A DNA stretch of 64,000 nucleotides from a bacterium Scap17 (GTDB lineage Bacteria > Pseudomonadota > Gammaproteobacteria > Pseudomonadales > Halomonadaceae): positions 3,162,001 through 3,226,000 of the forward strand of contig VINJ01000001.1 in the NCBI GenBank assembly GCA_013376735.1, given 5' to 3'. Shown here one piece after another: positions 25,489 to 35,000 of this stretch; position 1 is the first letter of the stretch, and each line of letters begins with the position of its first letter. The notes beneath the pieces were generated by a model. The model made no database searches. It was not told the DNA's origin and saw nothing but the letters and a program-made list of their open reading frames with translations. The position numbers were made by a program, and so were the translations under genes.

Positions 25489-26964
25489 CTACTTGTCACC
25501 AGAAGTGGGATCACCGGAAGAGAGATCACCATTGTCGACAAGCTCCTGATGCACCTTGTCCACGGCGCGACGCGCGCGGGCGACGATGTCATCGATTTCC
25601 TCAGGCGTGACCACCAGCGGCGGCGCGAAGCCGAGGATGTCGCCCTGCGGCATGGCGCGTGCCACCAGGCCTTCCTCGAGGGCCGCCGCGGAGATGCGCG
25701 GGCCGACCTTGAGCCCTGAGTCGAATGCCTTGCGCTGTGACGGCTGCGGCGAGAACTCCAGTGCCGCCAGCAGGCCGATGCCACGCACATTGCCGACGAT
25801 GGGGTGATCGGCGAAGGCGGCCTGCATGGCGTTCTGCAGATAGGCGCCGGTATCGCGGGCATTGTCGACCAGGCCCTCGCGGCGAATGATCTCCAGATTG
25901 GCGACACCGGCGGCGGCGCCCAGCGCATGCCCGGAGTAGGTCCAACCGTGGCCGATGGGGCCGAATTCGCCGGTGCCCTGCTCCAGTACCTTCCACACAC
26001 GGTCGCCGACGATGACCCCGGACAGCGGCTGATAGGCGCTGGTCAGGCCCTTGGCGATGGTGACCAGGTCCGGCTTGATGCCGAAGTGCTGGAAGCCGAA
26101 CTGGCTGCCGATGCGCCCGAAACCACACACCACTTCATCGCAGATCAACAGGATGTCGTGACGCTTGAGCACGGCCTGGATGGCCTCCCAGTAGCCTTCC
26201 GGCGGCGGCACGATGCCACCGGTGCCCAGCACCGGCTCGCCGATGAAGGCGCCGACGGTCTCCGGCCCCTCGGCCTGGATCATCGCCTCGAGCTTCTCGG
26301 CGCACCAGGTGGAGAATTCGCGCTCGCTCATCTCGGCGCACTCGGCAGGACGGCGGTAGTAGTCCGGCGCCTCGGTGTGCAGGATGCCCGGAATCGGCAG
26401 ATCGAAGTGATCATGGAAGGCTGCCAGCCCGGTCAGCGAGCCAGAGGCGATGCCGGAGCCGTGATAGCCACGCCAGCGCGAGATGACCTTCTTCTTCTCG
26501 GGCTTGCCGATCACGTTGTGGTAATAGCGCACCAGCTTGAGCTGGGTCTCGTTGGCATCACTGCCGGACATGCCGTAATAGACCCTGGACATGCCGGGGC
26601 CGGCCAGCTCGAGAATCTTCTCGGACAGCGCGATCTGCGGCTCATTCGAGTGGCCGACGTAGGTGTGGTAGTAGCTGAGCTTGAGGGCCTGCTCGTGGAT
26701 GGCATCGGCGACTTCCGTGCGCCCGTAACCGATATTGACGCAGTAGAGGCCGGCGAAGCCGTCGATCAGCTCACGTCCGTCACGCTCACGGATGCGGATG
26801 CCTTCGCCGCCGGTGATCACGCGGCCCGGTGCATCGCCCTGGGCGTAATCGCGCAGGTGGGTCGAGGCATGGAAGGTGACCTTGCGGTCACGGCGAATCA
26901 GCTCATCGGTCGAGGTCGCGTCGTCGAAGCTGGCGGCCTGGCTCAGGGTGTTATCGGTGCTCAT
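25489..26964 (-). CDS. Class III aminotransferase (atf/DoeD-like)
   Basis: 491 residues from ATG 26964 with GGAGAG 6 bases upstream. PLP lysine K305 sits in VTIAKGLTSAYQPLSG, and the aspartate that holds the pyridine ring is in LLICDEVVCGFGR. It would move an amino group from an omega-amino or diaminobutyrate-type substrate to an oxo acid. In ectoine catabolic clusters an aminotransferase of this class accompanies a semialdehyde dehydrogenase, as here. A putrescine, GABA or beta-alanine aminotransferase cannot be excluded. Confidence 0.82.
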   Translation of the reverse strand: MSTDNTLSQAASFDDATSTDELIRRDRKVTFHASTHLRDYAQGDAPGRVITGGEGIRIRERDGRELIDGFAGLYCVNIGYGRTEVADAIHEQALKLSYYHTYVGHSNEPQIALSEKILELAGPGMSRVYYGMSGSDANETQLKLVRYYHNVIGKPEKKKVISRWRGYHGSGIASGSLTGLAAFHDHFDLPIPGILHTEAPDYYRRPAECAEMSEREFSTWCAEKLEAMIQAEGPETVGAFIGEPVLGTGGIVPPPEGYWEAIQAVLKRHDILLICDEVVCGFGRIGSQFGFQHFGIKPDLVTIAKGLTSAYQPLSGVIVGDRVWKVLEQGTGEFGPIGHGWTYSGHALGAAAGVANLEIIRREGLVDNARDTGAYLQNAMQAAFADHPIVGNVRGIGLLAALEFSPQPSQRKAFDSGLKVGPRISAAALEEGLVARAMPQGDILGFAPPLVVTPEEIDDIVARARRAVDKVHQELVDNGDLSSGDPTSGDK

Positions 26965-27060
26965 GTGACTCTCCGAATGCTCAACTAGGGGCGATCGACC
27001 GGTGGTGCTCAATGGCCACCGGTCGCCATGATTGACATGTGACAGTGAAGGATGTCCGTC

Positions 27061-28614
27061 TCAACTTCCGGAGGCGCTTTCCAGCCCACCCAGACAGTAG
27101 TACTTGATATCGAGATATTCCTCGAGCCCCTGACGACCGCCTTCGCGGCCCAGGCCGGATTGCTTGACACCACCGAAGGGAATCGGCGCGCCGGTCATCT
27201 TGACGGAATTGACCGAGACCATGCCGAAGCGCAGGCCACGCATCAGTCGCCAGATGCGGCGCACATCGTGGGTATAGACGTAGGCGGCGAGGCCGTATTC
27301 GGTGTCGTTGGCCATCGCGATCACCTCTTCCTCATCGTGCCAGGCGGTGATGCCGGCCACCGGCGAGAAGGTTTCCTCGCGCCAGACGCGCATGTCCGGC
27401 GTGATGTCGGCCAGCAACACCGGCATGAAGAAGTTGGGGCCCGGCGCCATGCTCTGGTCACCGTGGATCAGCCGCGCACCACGCTCGACGGCGTCATCGA
27501 CGATGGTCTGCGCCTTGGCGACGGCGTCGCGGTGGATCAGCGGGCCAAGGTCGATCCCCTTCACCTGGCCATTGCCGACCTTGAGCTGCTTCATGATGCG
27601 TGCGAAGTGGCTCAGGAAGTCCTCGTAGAGGCTGTCGTGGACCAGGATACGGTCGGCCGCGAGGCAGTCCTGACCGGAAGTCTGGAACTTGGCATCGACG
27701 GCGGCGCGCGCCGCTTCCTCGGGGTCCATGTCCGGCCCGACGATGAAGGGCGCATTGCCGCCCAGTTCCAGCGAGACGCGCTTGACGCTGTCGGCGCACT
27801 GTTGCAGCAGCAGACGCCCGACCCGGGTGGAGCCGGTGAACGAGAGTCCCGCGACGCGCGGGTCGTCACACAGCTGCCTGGAGACCTCGGAGGCCTCGCC
27901 GGTGATGACGCTGAAGACACCGGCGGGAATGCCGGCGCGCTCGGCCAGTTCCGCCAGCGCCAGCGCCGAGAACGGCGTCTCGCCGGCCGGCTTGACCAGC
28001 ACCGTACAGCCCGCCGCCAGTGCGGCCGCGGCCTTGCGGGTGATCATCGCCAGCGGGAAGTTCCACGGCGTGATCAGCGCCGCGACACCGATAGGCTCAC
28101 GCACGGTGCCCAGCGCGGCATTCGGGATATGGCTGGGGATGGTCTCGCCGAAGGCACGATTGCCCTCCTCGGCGAACCAGTGAACGAAGCTGGCGCCGTA
28201 TTCCACCTCACCACGCGCATCGTCCAGCGACTTGCCCTGTTCACGCGTCATCAGCATGGCCAGGTCTTCCTTGTGGGCGCGGATGAGGTCGTACCAGGCA
28301 TCCAGCAGCTCGCCGCGCTGGTCGACGCGCAGCTTGCGCCATTCACGCTGAGCCGTATCGGCGGCGGCGATGGCGGCGTCGATCTGCGCCTCCTCGAGCC
28401 ACGGCACCTGGCCGAGACGCTCGCCGGTGGCGGGATCAAAGACCGCCTCCTCGCGTCCACCTTCGCCATGCACCCAGCAGCCATTCACGTAGGCGAGCTG
28501 GCGAAACAGGCGCGGATCTTCCAGAGCAATGCCTTCGCTGGCGAACTGGGCAGGCTCGGACGTCGCTCCGTCCTGGGAAGTTGCCCACTGTCGTGCAAGA
28601 GATTGAGCACTCAT
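27061..28614 (-). CDS. NAD(P)-dependent semialdehyde dehydrogenase (ssd/DoeC-like)
   Basis: 517 residues from ATG 28614 (GGGAGA upstream). The aldehyde dehydrogenase catalytic pair is E283 (SLELGGNAPF) and C317 (TSGQDCLAADR), and the cofactor segment is TPWNFPLAM. It is closest in pattern to succinate-semialdehyde dehydrogenases (GabD type), and would oxidise the semialdehyde made by the neighbouring aminotransferase. It is the first gene of the four-gene run, with a repeat-containing control region upstream. Confidence 0.88.
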   Translation of the reverse strand: MSAQSLARQWATSQDGATSEPAQFASEGIALEDPRLFRQLAYVNGCWVHGEGGREEAVFDPATGERLGQVPWLEEAQIDAAIAAADTAQREWRKLRVDQRGELLDAWYDLIRAHKEDLAMLMTREQGKSLDDARGEVEYGASFVHWFAEEGNRAFGETIPSHIPNAALGTVREPIGVAALITPWNFPLAMITRKAAAALAAGCTVLVKPAGETPFSALALAELAERAGIPAGVFSVITGEASEVSRQLCDDPRVAGLSFTGSTRVGRLLLQQCADSVKRVSLELGGNAPFIVGPDMDPEEAARAAVDAKFQTSGQDCLAADRILVHDSLYEDFLSHFARIMKQLKVGNGQVKGIDLGPLIHRDAVAKAQTIVDDAVERGARLIHGDQSMAPGPNFFMPVLLADITPDMRVWREETFSPVAGITAWHDEEEVIAMANDTEYGLAAYVYTHDVRRIWRLMRGLRFGMVSVNSVKMTGAPIPFGGVKQSGLGREGGRQGLEEYLDIKYYCLGGLESASGS

Positions 28615-28766
28615 CGCTTGTCTCCCGGGCCGCTCGGCCGTCATCCAAGAAGGCGGAACACCGCCAAGGACAACGCCCACCGGAACGCGGCGGGCGTCAT
28701 GGAATGACCTCAGTGTGGGGGAGATGGAACGCGGAGACTTTCGGGAATGCCCGCCGACGACTTGGC

Positions 28767-28810
28767 ATTCTTTCTGTTGTGGCGGGCAGAGTGGGGATTC
28801 TTTCTGTGTT
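28767..28810. promoter_or_regulatory. Two direct repeats 30 bp apart upstream of ssd
   Basis: ATTCTTTCTGT occurs at 28767-28777 and again at 28797-28807, and each is followed by a similar TGT/GTT and G-rich stretch. The 30-bp spacing is close to three helical turns, which suits binding of a regulator to one face of the DNA. The pair lies between the ssd start and the hemerythrin stop. Confidence 0.5.
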
Positions 28811-28851
28811 GCGGGGAATCGCGCCTAGCGTCACGCAGCAGAACGCATGAG

Positions 28852-29400
28852 TCAGGCCGTCACGACGTCACTCTCGGTCAGCTCGGCGTAGAGCTCCGGA
28901 TAGGCCTCCTGGAGGCGCTCGAGTTCGGCGCGCGCATGCGGGATGGCATCGGTCAGCTGCTGCCATTCCTCGTCACTGAGATTATCGCGCATCAGCGGGA
29001 ACAGCTCGGTGCGCTCGGCGCGCAGGTAGTCACGGTGTGCCTCCACATAGTCGCGCAGGTCGGCATTGAATTGGTCCATCGGGATGATCTGGTCCATCAG
29101 GATGCTGTCGAGGTTGTCGGACAGCTTGTCCAGACGCTCGTGCAGGGTGCGATATTGCTGGATGAGGCGCTGACAGAGTGGCGCGGCGTCTTCGGAGCGT
29201 TCGCACAGCATCTGGGTGCATTGACGCTCCAGCGGAATGATGAAGCCCTGCATGTAATCGAGAATGTAATCCACCACCTCACGCATCATGCGAAAGTCGG
29301 GACGCTCACCACTGACGAGCGTCTTGTGGCGATGCGAAAGCACGTGCAGCAGACGAGCCATGTTGGCGTGGTCCTGGCGCAGCTGAGTCACATTGGGCAT
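28852..29400 (-). CDS. Hemerythrin-like HHE domain protein with missing iron ligands
   Basis: 182 residues from ATG 29400, preceded by AGGAGGAAG; upstream in-frame codons are less likely. The four-helix HHE pattern is visible: LRQDHANMARLL, DYILDYMQGF, LRDYVEAHRDYLRAERTELFPLM. In typical bacterial members DYMxx is followed by HHxxE and the third helix has a His; here the positions read IPLER and QQYRT. The first and last ligands (DH; H and E of the fourth helix) remain. So it may bind one iron, another metal or none. Family role is often oxygen or redox sensing or iron-sulfur repair. Confidence 0.8.
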   Translation of the reverse strand: MPNVTQLRQDHANMARLLHVLSHRHKTLVSGERPDFRMMREVVDYILDYMQGFIIPLERQCTQMLCERSEDAAPLCQRLIQQYRTLHERLDKLSDNLDSILMDQIIPMDQFNADLRDYVEAHRDYLRAERTELFPLMRDNLSDEEWQQLTDAIPHARAELERLQEAYPELYAELTESDVVTA

Positions 29401-29712
29401 GACTTCCTCCTCCTGACGGAACAGGTGGCCGATGCTGGCAGACAGCGCTGCCGCCTCGGGCATTGCTACCGAATGTAGCAATGTCGTCACCTAGAAGTGT
29501 AGGACACATCCCCCGAGCGCCAGTTAGACGTTGGGTGGGATTGCCTGAATGAGCGTCTCATGCTGGCAAAGAAACATGACAGTCTGGTGCAATGCCACGC
29601 GCGGCCTGAGGCCGCTGACTGAGCGCGCCGCCCCTGCTGATTTGTACAGGTCCGCAGGATCGGCCATGATGAGCGCAATACTGCCCCACGCCTGCCGGAG
29701 CCAGACTCGCCG
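29401..29712. other. Divergent intergenic region between hemerythrin-like gene and rarA
   Basis: 312 bases between two divergent genes. It must hold both promoters, but I cannot single out convincing -35/-10 pairs. No RNA gene or repeat seen. Confidence 0.5.
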
Positions 29713-31080
29713 ATGGATCTTTTTGCCGATACCGCCTCGAATTCCCATGCGCCACTGGCCTTCCGCATGCGTCCACGCACCCTGGATGACTACATCGGAC
29801 AGACAGCGTTGGTCGGGCCTGACATGCCGCTGCGCCAGATGGTGGCCTCCGGTGTGGTGCGCTCGATGATCCTGTGGGGGCCGCCGGGGGTTGGCAAGAC
29901 GACGCTGGCCGAGATTCTCGCCAAGGGCTGTGATGCCCACCTGGAGCAGCTCTCGGCGGTGATGGCCGGCGTCAAGGACATCCGCGAGGTGGTAGAGCGC
30001 GCCAGACACTTCCAGGCCAGCGATCGCCAGACGGTGATGTTTCTCGATGAGATCCACCGCCTCAACAAGAGCCAGCAGGACGCCCTGTTGCCGCATGTGG
30101 AATCCGGCCTGCTGACGCTGATCGGCGCGACCACCGAGAACCCGTCCTTCGAGGTCAACTCGGCCTTGCTGTCACGGGCGCGGGTCTATGTGCTCAAGGC
30201 CCTGGAGACGGACGACCTGATCGAGGTGCTGACGCGCGCCCTCAAGGATGAGGTCAACGGCCTCGGCAAGCGTCATATCGAAGCCAGCCGCGAGACGCTG
30301 ACCCGCATCGCGCGCTCGGCCTCCGGCGATGCACGCCGTGCCCTTGGCCTACTGGAGACCGCCTGTGACTTCGTGCGTCGTGAGCCCGACGCCCAGGGAG
30401 GAACGCGCGAGATACTCGAGGACAGTTCGCTTGAGGCCGTGCTGGGCCACCAGGCCTCCAGCTTCGACAAGCAGGGCGATGACTATTACGACCTGCTGTC
30501 GGCGATCCACAAGTCGATACGCTCCTCGCGGCCCGACGCGGCGCTGCTGTACATGGCACGCTTCATGGATGGTGGCGGCGACCCGCTGGATGTCGTTCGG
30601 CGCCTGACGGCGATTGCCTCCGAGGATGTCGGCAATGCCGACCCGCGTGCCCTGCCACTGACCATCGCCGCCTGGGACGCCTATCTGCGCCTGGGTGACT
30701 ACGAGGGTCAGCGCGCCATTGCGCATGCGGCGATTCATCTGGCCATCGCGCCCAAGAGCAATGCCATCGAGGTGGCCTGGAAGGAAGCCCGCGCCTTCGT
30801 GCGCCAGCAGCCTCACTTCGGAGTGCCTGTCTACCTGCGCAATGCCCCGACCACGCTGATGAAGGAGCTGGGCATGGGCGAAGGCTATCGCTATGCCCAC
30901 AACGAGCCCAATGGCTATCCGGCCGGCAGCTCCCACGATGCCTGGCCAGAAGAGCTGCCGACCCAGCAGTTCTACCGCCCGACCCAACATGGTGGCGAGA
31001 AGCGCTTCGCCGAGATCGAGCGCTGGCGCCGCGAGCAGGACGCCGCTGCAGACCGTGGCGAGACGCCCGAACAGAGCTGA
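29713..31080 (+). CDS. rarA: Replication-associated recombination protein RarA (MgsA)
   Basis: 455 residues. AAA+ ATPase with Walker A GPPGVGKT (56-63), Walker B MFLDEIHR and sensor 1 GATTENPSF, followed by the clamp-loader-like C-terminal domain (KSIRSSRPDAALLYMARF, PRALPLTIAAWDAYLRLG). It acts at stalled replication forks. The neighbouring lolA and ftsK match the conserved gammaproteobacterial order ftsK-lolA-rarA, although here rarA faces lolA, giving a convergent pair that shares a terminator. Confidence 0.95.
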   Translation: MDLFADTASNSHAPLAFRMRPRTLDDYIGQTALVGPDMPLRQMVASGVVRSMILWGPPGVGKTTLAEILAKGCDAHLEQLSAVMAGVKDIREVVERARHFQASDRQTVMFLDEIHRLNKSQQDALLPHVESGLLTLIGATTENPSFEVNSALLSRARVYVLKALETDDLIEVLTRALKDEVNGLGKRHIEASRETLTRIARSASGDARRALGLLETACDFVRREPDAQGGTREILEDSSLEAVLGHQASSFDKQGDDYYDLLSAIHKSIRSSRPDAALLYMARFMDGGGDPLDVVRRLTAIASEDVGNADPRALPLTIAAWDAYLRLGDYEGQRAIAHAAIHLAIAPKSNAIEVAWKEARAFVRQQPHFGVPVYLRNAPTTLMKELGMGEGYRYAHNEPNGYPAGSSHDAWPEELPTQQFYRPTQHGGEKRFAEIERWRREQDAAADRGETPEQS

Positions 31081-31128
31081 TCAGCGGCGAATCTCACGCA
31101 CATATGGCTGCCAAGTCGCGACTGGCAC

Positions 31129-31170
31129 AAACAGGAACGCCCGGACCGTCTGGTCCGGGCGTTCCTGTTT
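31129..31170. terminator. Bidirectional terminator between rarA and lolA
   Basis: A perfect 19-bp stem (AAACAGGAACGCCCGGACC) with a 4-base loop. A tracts on one side and T tracts on the other allow it to stop transcription from both convergent genes. Confidence 0.92.
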
Positions 31171-31220
31171 GTTCAGCATATTGCGATGTGCTCACAATTT
31201 GCGCTGCACCTTGGGCGCGA

Positions 31221-31889
31221 TCACTGCTCGCGAATGACGTCGGCGCCTTGCGGGATCTGGAACACGAAACGGCTATCCTGCAGCGACGGATTGTATTGCA
31301 CGTTGCTGAAGTCGATCGCCGTGCGCTGACCGGTGGAATCGGCCATCTGCAGCATGTCGAGCTGCTCGCTGTCGAAGGTCAGCTTGAGGCTTTCAAACAG
31401 CGTATCGGCCTGCTTGGGCGTCAGCGTGAAGGTCTCACGCGCGCCCTGCTGCTGGCGCTGAACCTCGTAGTTGGCGGTCAGCTCGCTGGAGCGCCCGGAC
31501 AGCAGCAATGCCGGCGTGTGCGTCACGCGGTCATCCAGCGGCTGCACGGTGACCTGCTCCAGGTCCGGGTCATGCAGATAGACTTCCTTGCCATCCGAGA
31601 CCACTTCCTGCCGGTACGGCGCGTCGACGCTCCAGCGGAACTTGCCCGGGCGCGACAGCCACATCTTGCCGTGGGCTTCCTGCAGGCGCTGACCGGAAGC
31701 ATCGAGAATCTGCTGATCGAAATCGGCAGCATAGGTCTTGAGCGGCTCCAGCAGGCGCGACAGGCGATCGCCCGCCGACTCCTCGGCATGCGCCGGCAAC
31801 GCGGCCATGCCCAGCATCAGAGCGGCACCCAGCCCCTTGGCCAGACGAGTGGTCAACGAAGAAGCGAAAGAACGCGACAATGTCTTCAT
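31221..31889 (-). CDS. lolA: Outer-membrane lipoprotein carrier protein LolA
   Basis: 222 residues from ATG 31889, with AAGGAG 4-5 bases upstream. A signal peptide ends near ALPAHAEES. The mature protein has the LolA features LKTYAADFDQQILDASG, GKMWLSRPGKFRWSVDAPY and PQKQADTLF-like stretches. It ferries lipoproteins from LolCDE to LolB across the periplasm. This is the housekeeping copy; the one in the APE cluster at 4427-5023 is a distant paralogue. Confidence 0.93.
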   Translation of the reverse strand: MKTLSRSFASSLTTRLAKGLGAALMLGMAALPAHAEESAGDRLSRLLEPLKTYAADFDQQILDASGQRLQEAHGKMWLSRPGKFRWSVDAPYRQEVVSDGKEVYLHDPDLEQVTVQPLDDRVTHTPALLLSGRSSELTANYEVQRQQQGARETFTLTPKQADTLFESLKLTFDSEQLDMLQMADSTGQRTAIDFSNVQYNPSLQDSRFVFQIPQGADVIREQ

Positions 31890-32025
31890 GAAACTCCTTG
31901 CGATGAAGAAGACCAGTGACAAGCCTCGGCACCGAGGCCCTGCATCTGACCATCATCATTTCAGCGATTCGGGAAGGTTGCTGCCTCTATCCTGCTGACA
32001 GCGAACGGTTATCTGACATCTTTGA

Positions 32026-32055
32026 CACGAAGGGGAGCAAAAAGCTCCCCTTCGT
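32026..32055 (-). terminator. Terminator of ftsK
   Basis: CACGAAGGGGAGC and its perfect complement GCTCCCCTTCGTG flank a 4-base loop, 31 bp past the ftsK stop. The following bases on the - strand (TCAAAG...) lack a T run. Confidence 0.75.
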
Positions 32056-32085
32056 GCTCCAGCGTGCGGCGATGCCACAGAGTGA

Positions 32086-35000
32086 CTAGCCGCTGTGGTT
32101 GGGCGCGATCACTTCCCGCGAGCCATTGGTGCCCATCGCGGAGACGACACCCGCCATCTCCATCGCCTCGACCAGACGCGCGGCGCGGTTGTAGCCGATC
32201 TTGAAGCGACGCTGCACGGCAGAGATGGAGGCACGACGCGACTCGACCACATAGGCCACGGCCTCATCGTAGAGCGCATCCTGCTCGGCATCGCCGTCCT
32301 CGCCTTCAGCCTCGAGACCGGCCAACGCATCCGCCTGCACACCACCGGTGAGGATCTCCTCGATGTACTCCGGCGAGCCGCGACGCTTCCAGTCGTCGAC
32401 CACACGGTGAACCTCGTCATCATCGACGAAGGCACCGTGAACGCGCGTCGGCATGCCGGCACCGGCCGGCAGGTAGAGCATGTCACCGTGGCCCAGCAGG
32501 TCCTCGGCGCCGCCCTGATCGAGGATGGTGCGCGAGTCGATCTTGGAGGAGACCTGGAAGGCCATGCGCGTCGGGATGTTGGCCTTGATCAGGCCGGTCA
32601 CCACGTCCACCGACGGACGCTGGGTGGCCAGAATCAGGTGAATCCCGGCGGCACGCGCCTTCTGGGCCAGACGTGCGATCAGCTCCTCGACCTTCTTGCC
32701 GACGATCATGAACATGTCGGCAAACTCGTCGATCACCACCACGATGTAAGGCAGCTTGGCGAGCACCGGCGGATGCTGATGCATCTCCCAGGGCTGCGGC
32801 TCCCACAGCGGGTCAGCGATCTGGGCACCATGTGCCTCGGCTTCATCGATCTTGGCATTGAAGCCGGCCAGGTTGCGCACGCCCATGGCGGCCATCAGCT
32901 TGTAGCGACGCTCCATCTCGGCGACACACCAGCGCAGGGCGTTGGCGGCCTCCTTCATGTCGGTCACCACCGGCGCCAGCAGATGCGGAATGCCGTCATA
33001 GACCGACAGCTCCAGCATCTTGGGGTCGACCATGATCATGCGCACTTCGTCCGGCGTGGCCTTGAGAAGCATCGAGATCAGCATCGAGTTGATGCCGACT
33101 GACTTGCCCGAACCGGTAGTACCGGCGACCAGCAGGTGCGGCATCTTGCCAAGGTTGGCCACGACAGGAGCGCCACCGATGTCCTGACCCAGTGCCAGGG
33201 TGACCGGAGATTCCGCCAGCTGGTAGGCATCGGAATCGAACACCTCGCGCAGACGGATCATGGCGCGGTTGGGGTTGGGAATCTCGATGCCGACTGTCGG
33301 ACGGCCTGGAATCACCTCGACCACACGCACGCTCTTGACCAGCAGTGAACGCGCCAGGTCCGTCGACAGGTTGGAGATCTTGGACGCCTTGACGCCCGGC
33401 GCCGGCTGAATCTCGAAGCGTGTGATGACCGGCCCCGGCCAGACATCCGCCACCTCGGCCTTGACGCCATACTCGCGCAGACGCACCACCAGCAGCTCGG
33501 CCATCTGGTCGAGCTCTTCTTCGCTGTAGTTGGGCTTCTGGGCATCCGGCGGCGTCAGCAGGCTCAGCTGCGGCAAGTCCCCTTCCGGCTCCTCCTCTTG
33601 ATCGGCGCCTTCATGGCGCTGACTCTGCATGTGCTCCACGGTCCACAGGGTCGGGCCGGAGGGGTCGCTGGCAGCCGCCTGTGCATCCTCCGCCGTCGCC
33701 AGACGACCGCCCCCCGGCACCATGCCGGACTCATCGCCGTCATAGGCCCAGGACGGGCGCTCGGCCGGTGCGGATGTCGCTTCCGGCGTGGCTGTCGGCG
33801 CCTCGAAAGGCGGCACATGCTCGGCCTGAGGCGCCACGGAATCCGGCTCTGCTGGCGCGACCGGCTCGGCCGGTTGATGAGGCGCTGCTGGCTGACGCGG
33901 CTCAGGGGCATGCTGCGGCGGCGTGACAGATGGGCTGCTAGGCGCCGCAGGCGCGTCTGCCGGTGTCGGCGCGTTGCCCGTCGGCTGCTCGAAGGCATCA
34001 TCCCAGGAGACGACCGCCTTGCGAGCGGGAGTCTCGGATGAGGCCGCTGCGACACCGGCCGCCATCACACCCGCACCGGCTGCCAGCCCTGCGGCCGTGG
34101 CGAATTGACCACCATTGACGGGCAGGGGCGCATCATCGTCGTCCTTGGGCTCCGGCGGCTGATTGCGGCTATCCGGCGCGACACCGCTGCGCTCGCGCGC
34201 AAGTTGCGCGTCGCGCTCACGCTGTGCCTGCTTTTCAAGCAGTGCCTCTTTCTCAAGCTGTGCCTGCTTCTCGAGCTGTGCCTGCTGTTCAAGCTGCGCT
34301 TGTCGCTCTGCCGCTTGCTGCTCGGCTGTGCGCTGCACTTTCTGTTCTGCTTCGCGCTGCGCCTCCTGCTCTGCCAGACGCTGCGCTTCCTGCTCGGCCA
34401 AGCGCTGTGCCTCCTGCTCGCGAGCCTGAGCTTGCGCCTGAGACGGATCTTGAGCTTGCGACGAAGCCTTGTGAGCTTCGGCCTCGCTCTGCGCCTGAGC
34501 CTCTTGCGCTGTCTCGTGACGGGCGATCTCATGACGAGCCGTGTCATGACGAGCGGCCGGCGTAAAGGCAGAGGCAGCATCCCAGGCAGCAGGGGCAGCC
34601 GAGCTGTCGGAGGCTGATGCCGTATCTTCGACAGCAGGGCCTGGCGTCGGTGCCTTGGGAGCCTGTGCCGTGGCTGAGGCGTCAGCATGACGCTGGCGCT
34701 CAGCCTCAATGGCAGCAGCTTGCGGCAGGCGAGAGCGCGTGACATCGGCATGCGCGACACGCGGCGCGGAGGCTGTCTCTGCCGCCACGGCGGTCTTCAG
34801 GGCCGCGGCCAGGTCAACCCCTTCGATGCTGACATTGGCGCTCTGCACCGTCATGCGCTCGGTGTAGGCAGCGCCCGGCACCTTTGCGGAAGGCGTGGTT
34901 TCAGCGGTCTGCCACGGGATATCGGTGCTGCGGTCGTCCGTGAAGTCATCGCGAGTGCTGATGGCCTCGTCTGTGCCGTCATCCAGCGACGGCTCGACAC

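Noticed and set aside
27052-28707. 551-codon open frame opposite the semialdehyde dehydrogenase gene
   Set aside because: Mirror of a well-supported enzyme with its catalytic Glu and Cys; antisense frame has no recognisable domain.
34190-34450. Tandem-like DNA repeats that could suggest a CRISPR or satellite array
   Set aside because: They encode the Gln/Glu/Ala repeats of the FtsK linker, vary in sequence and have no unique spacers.
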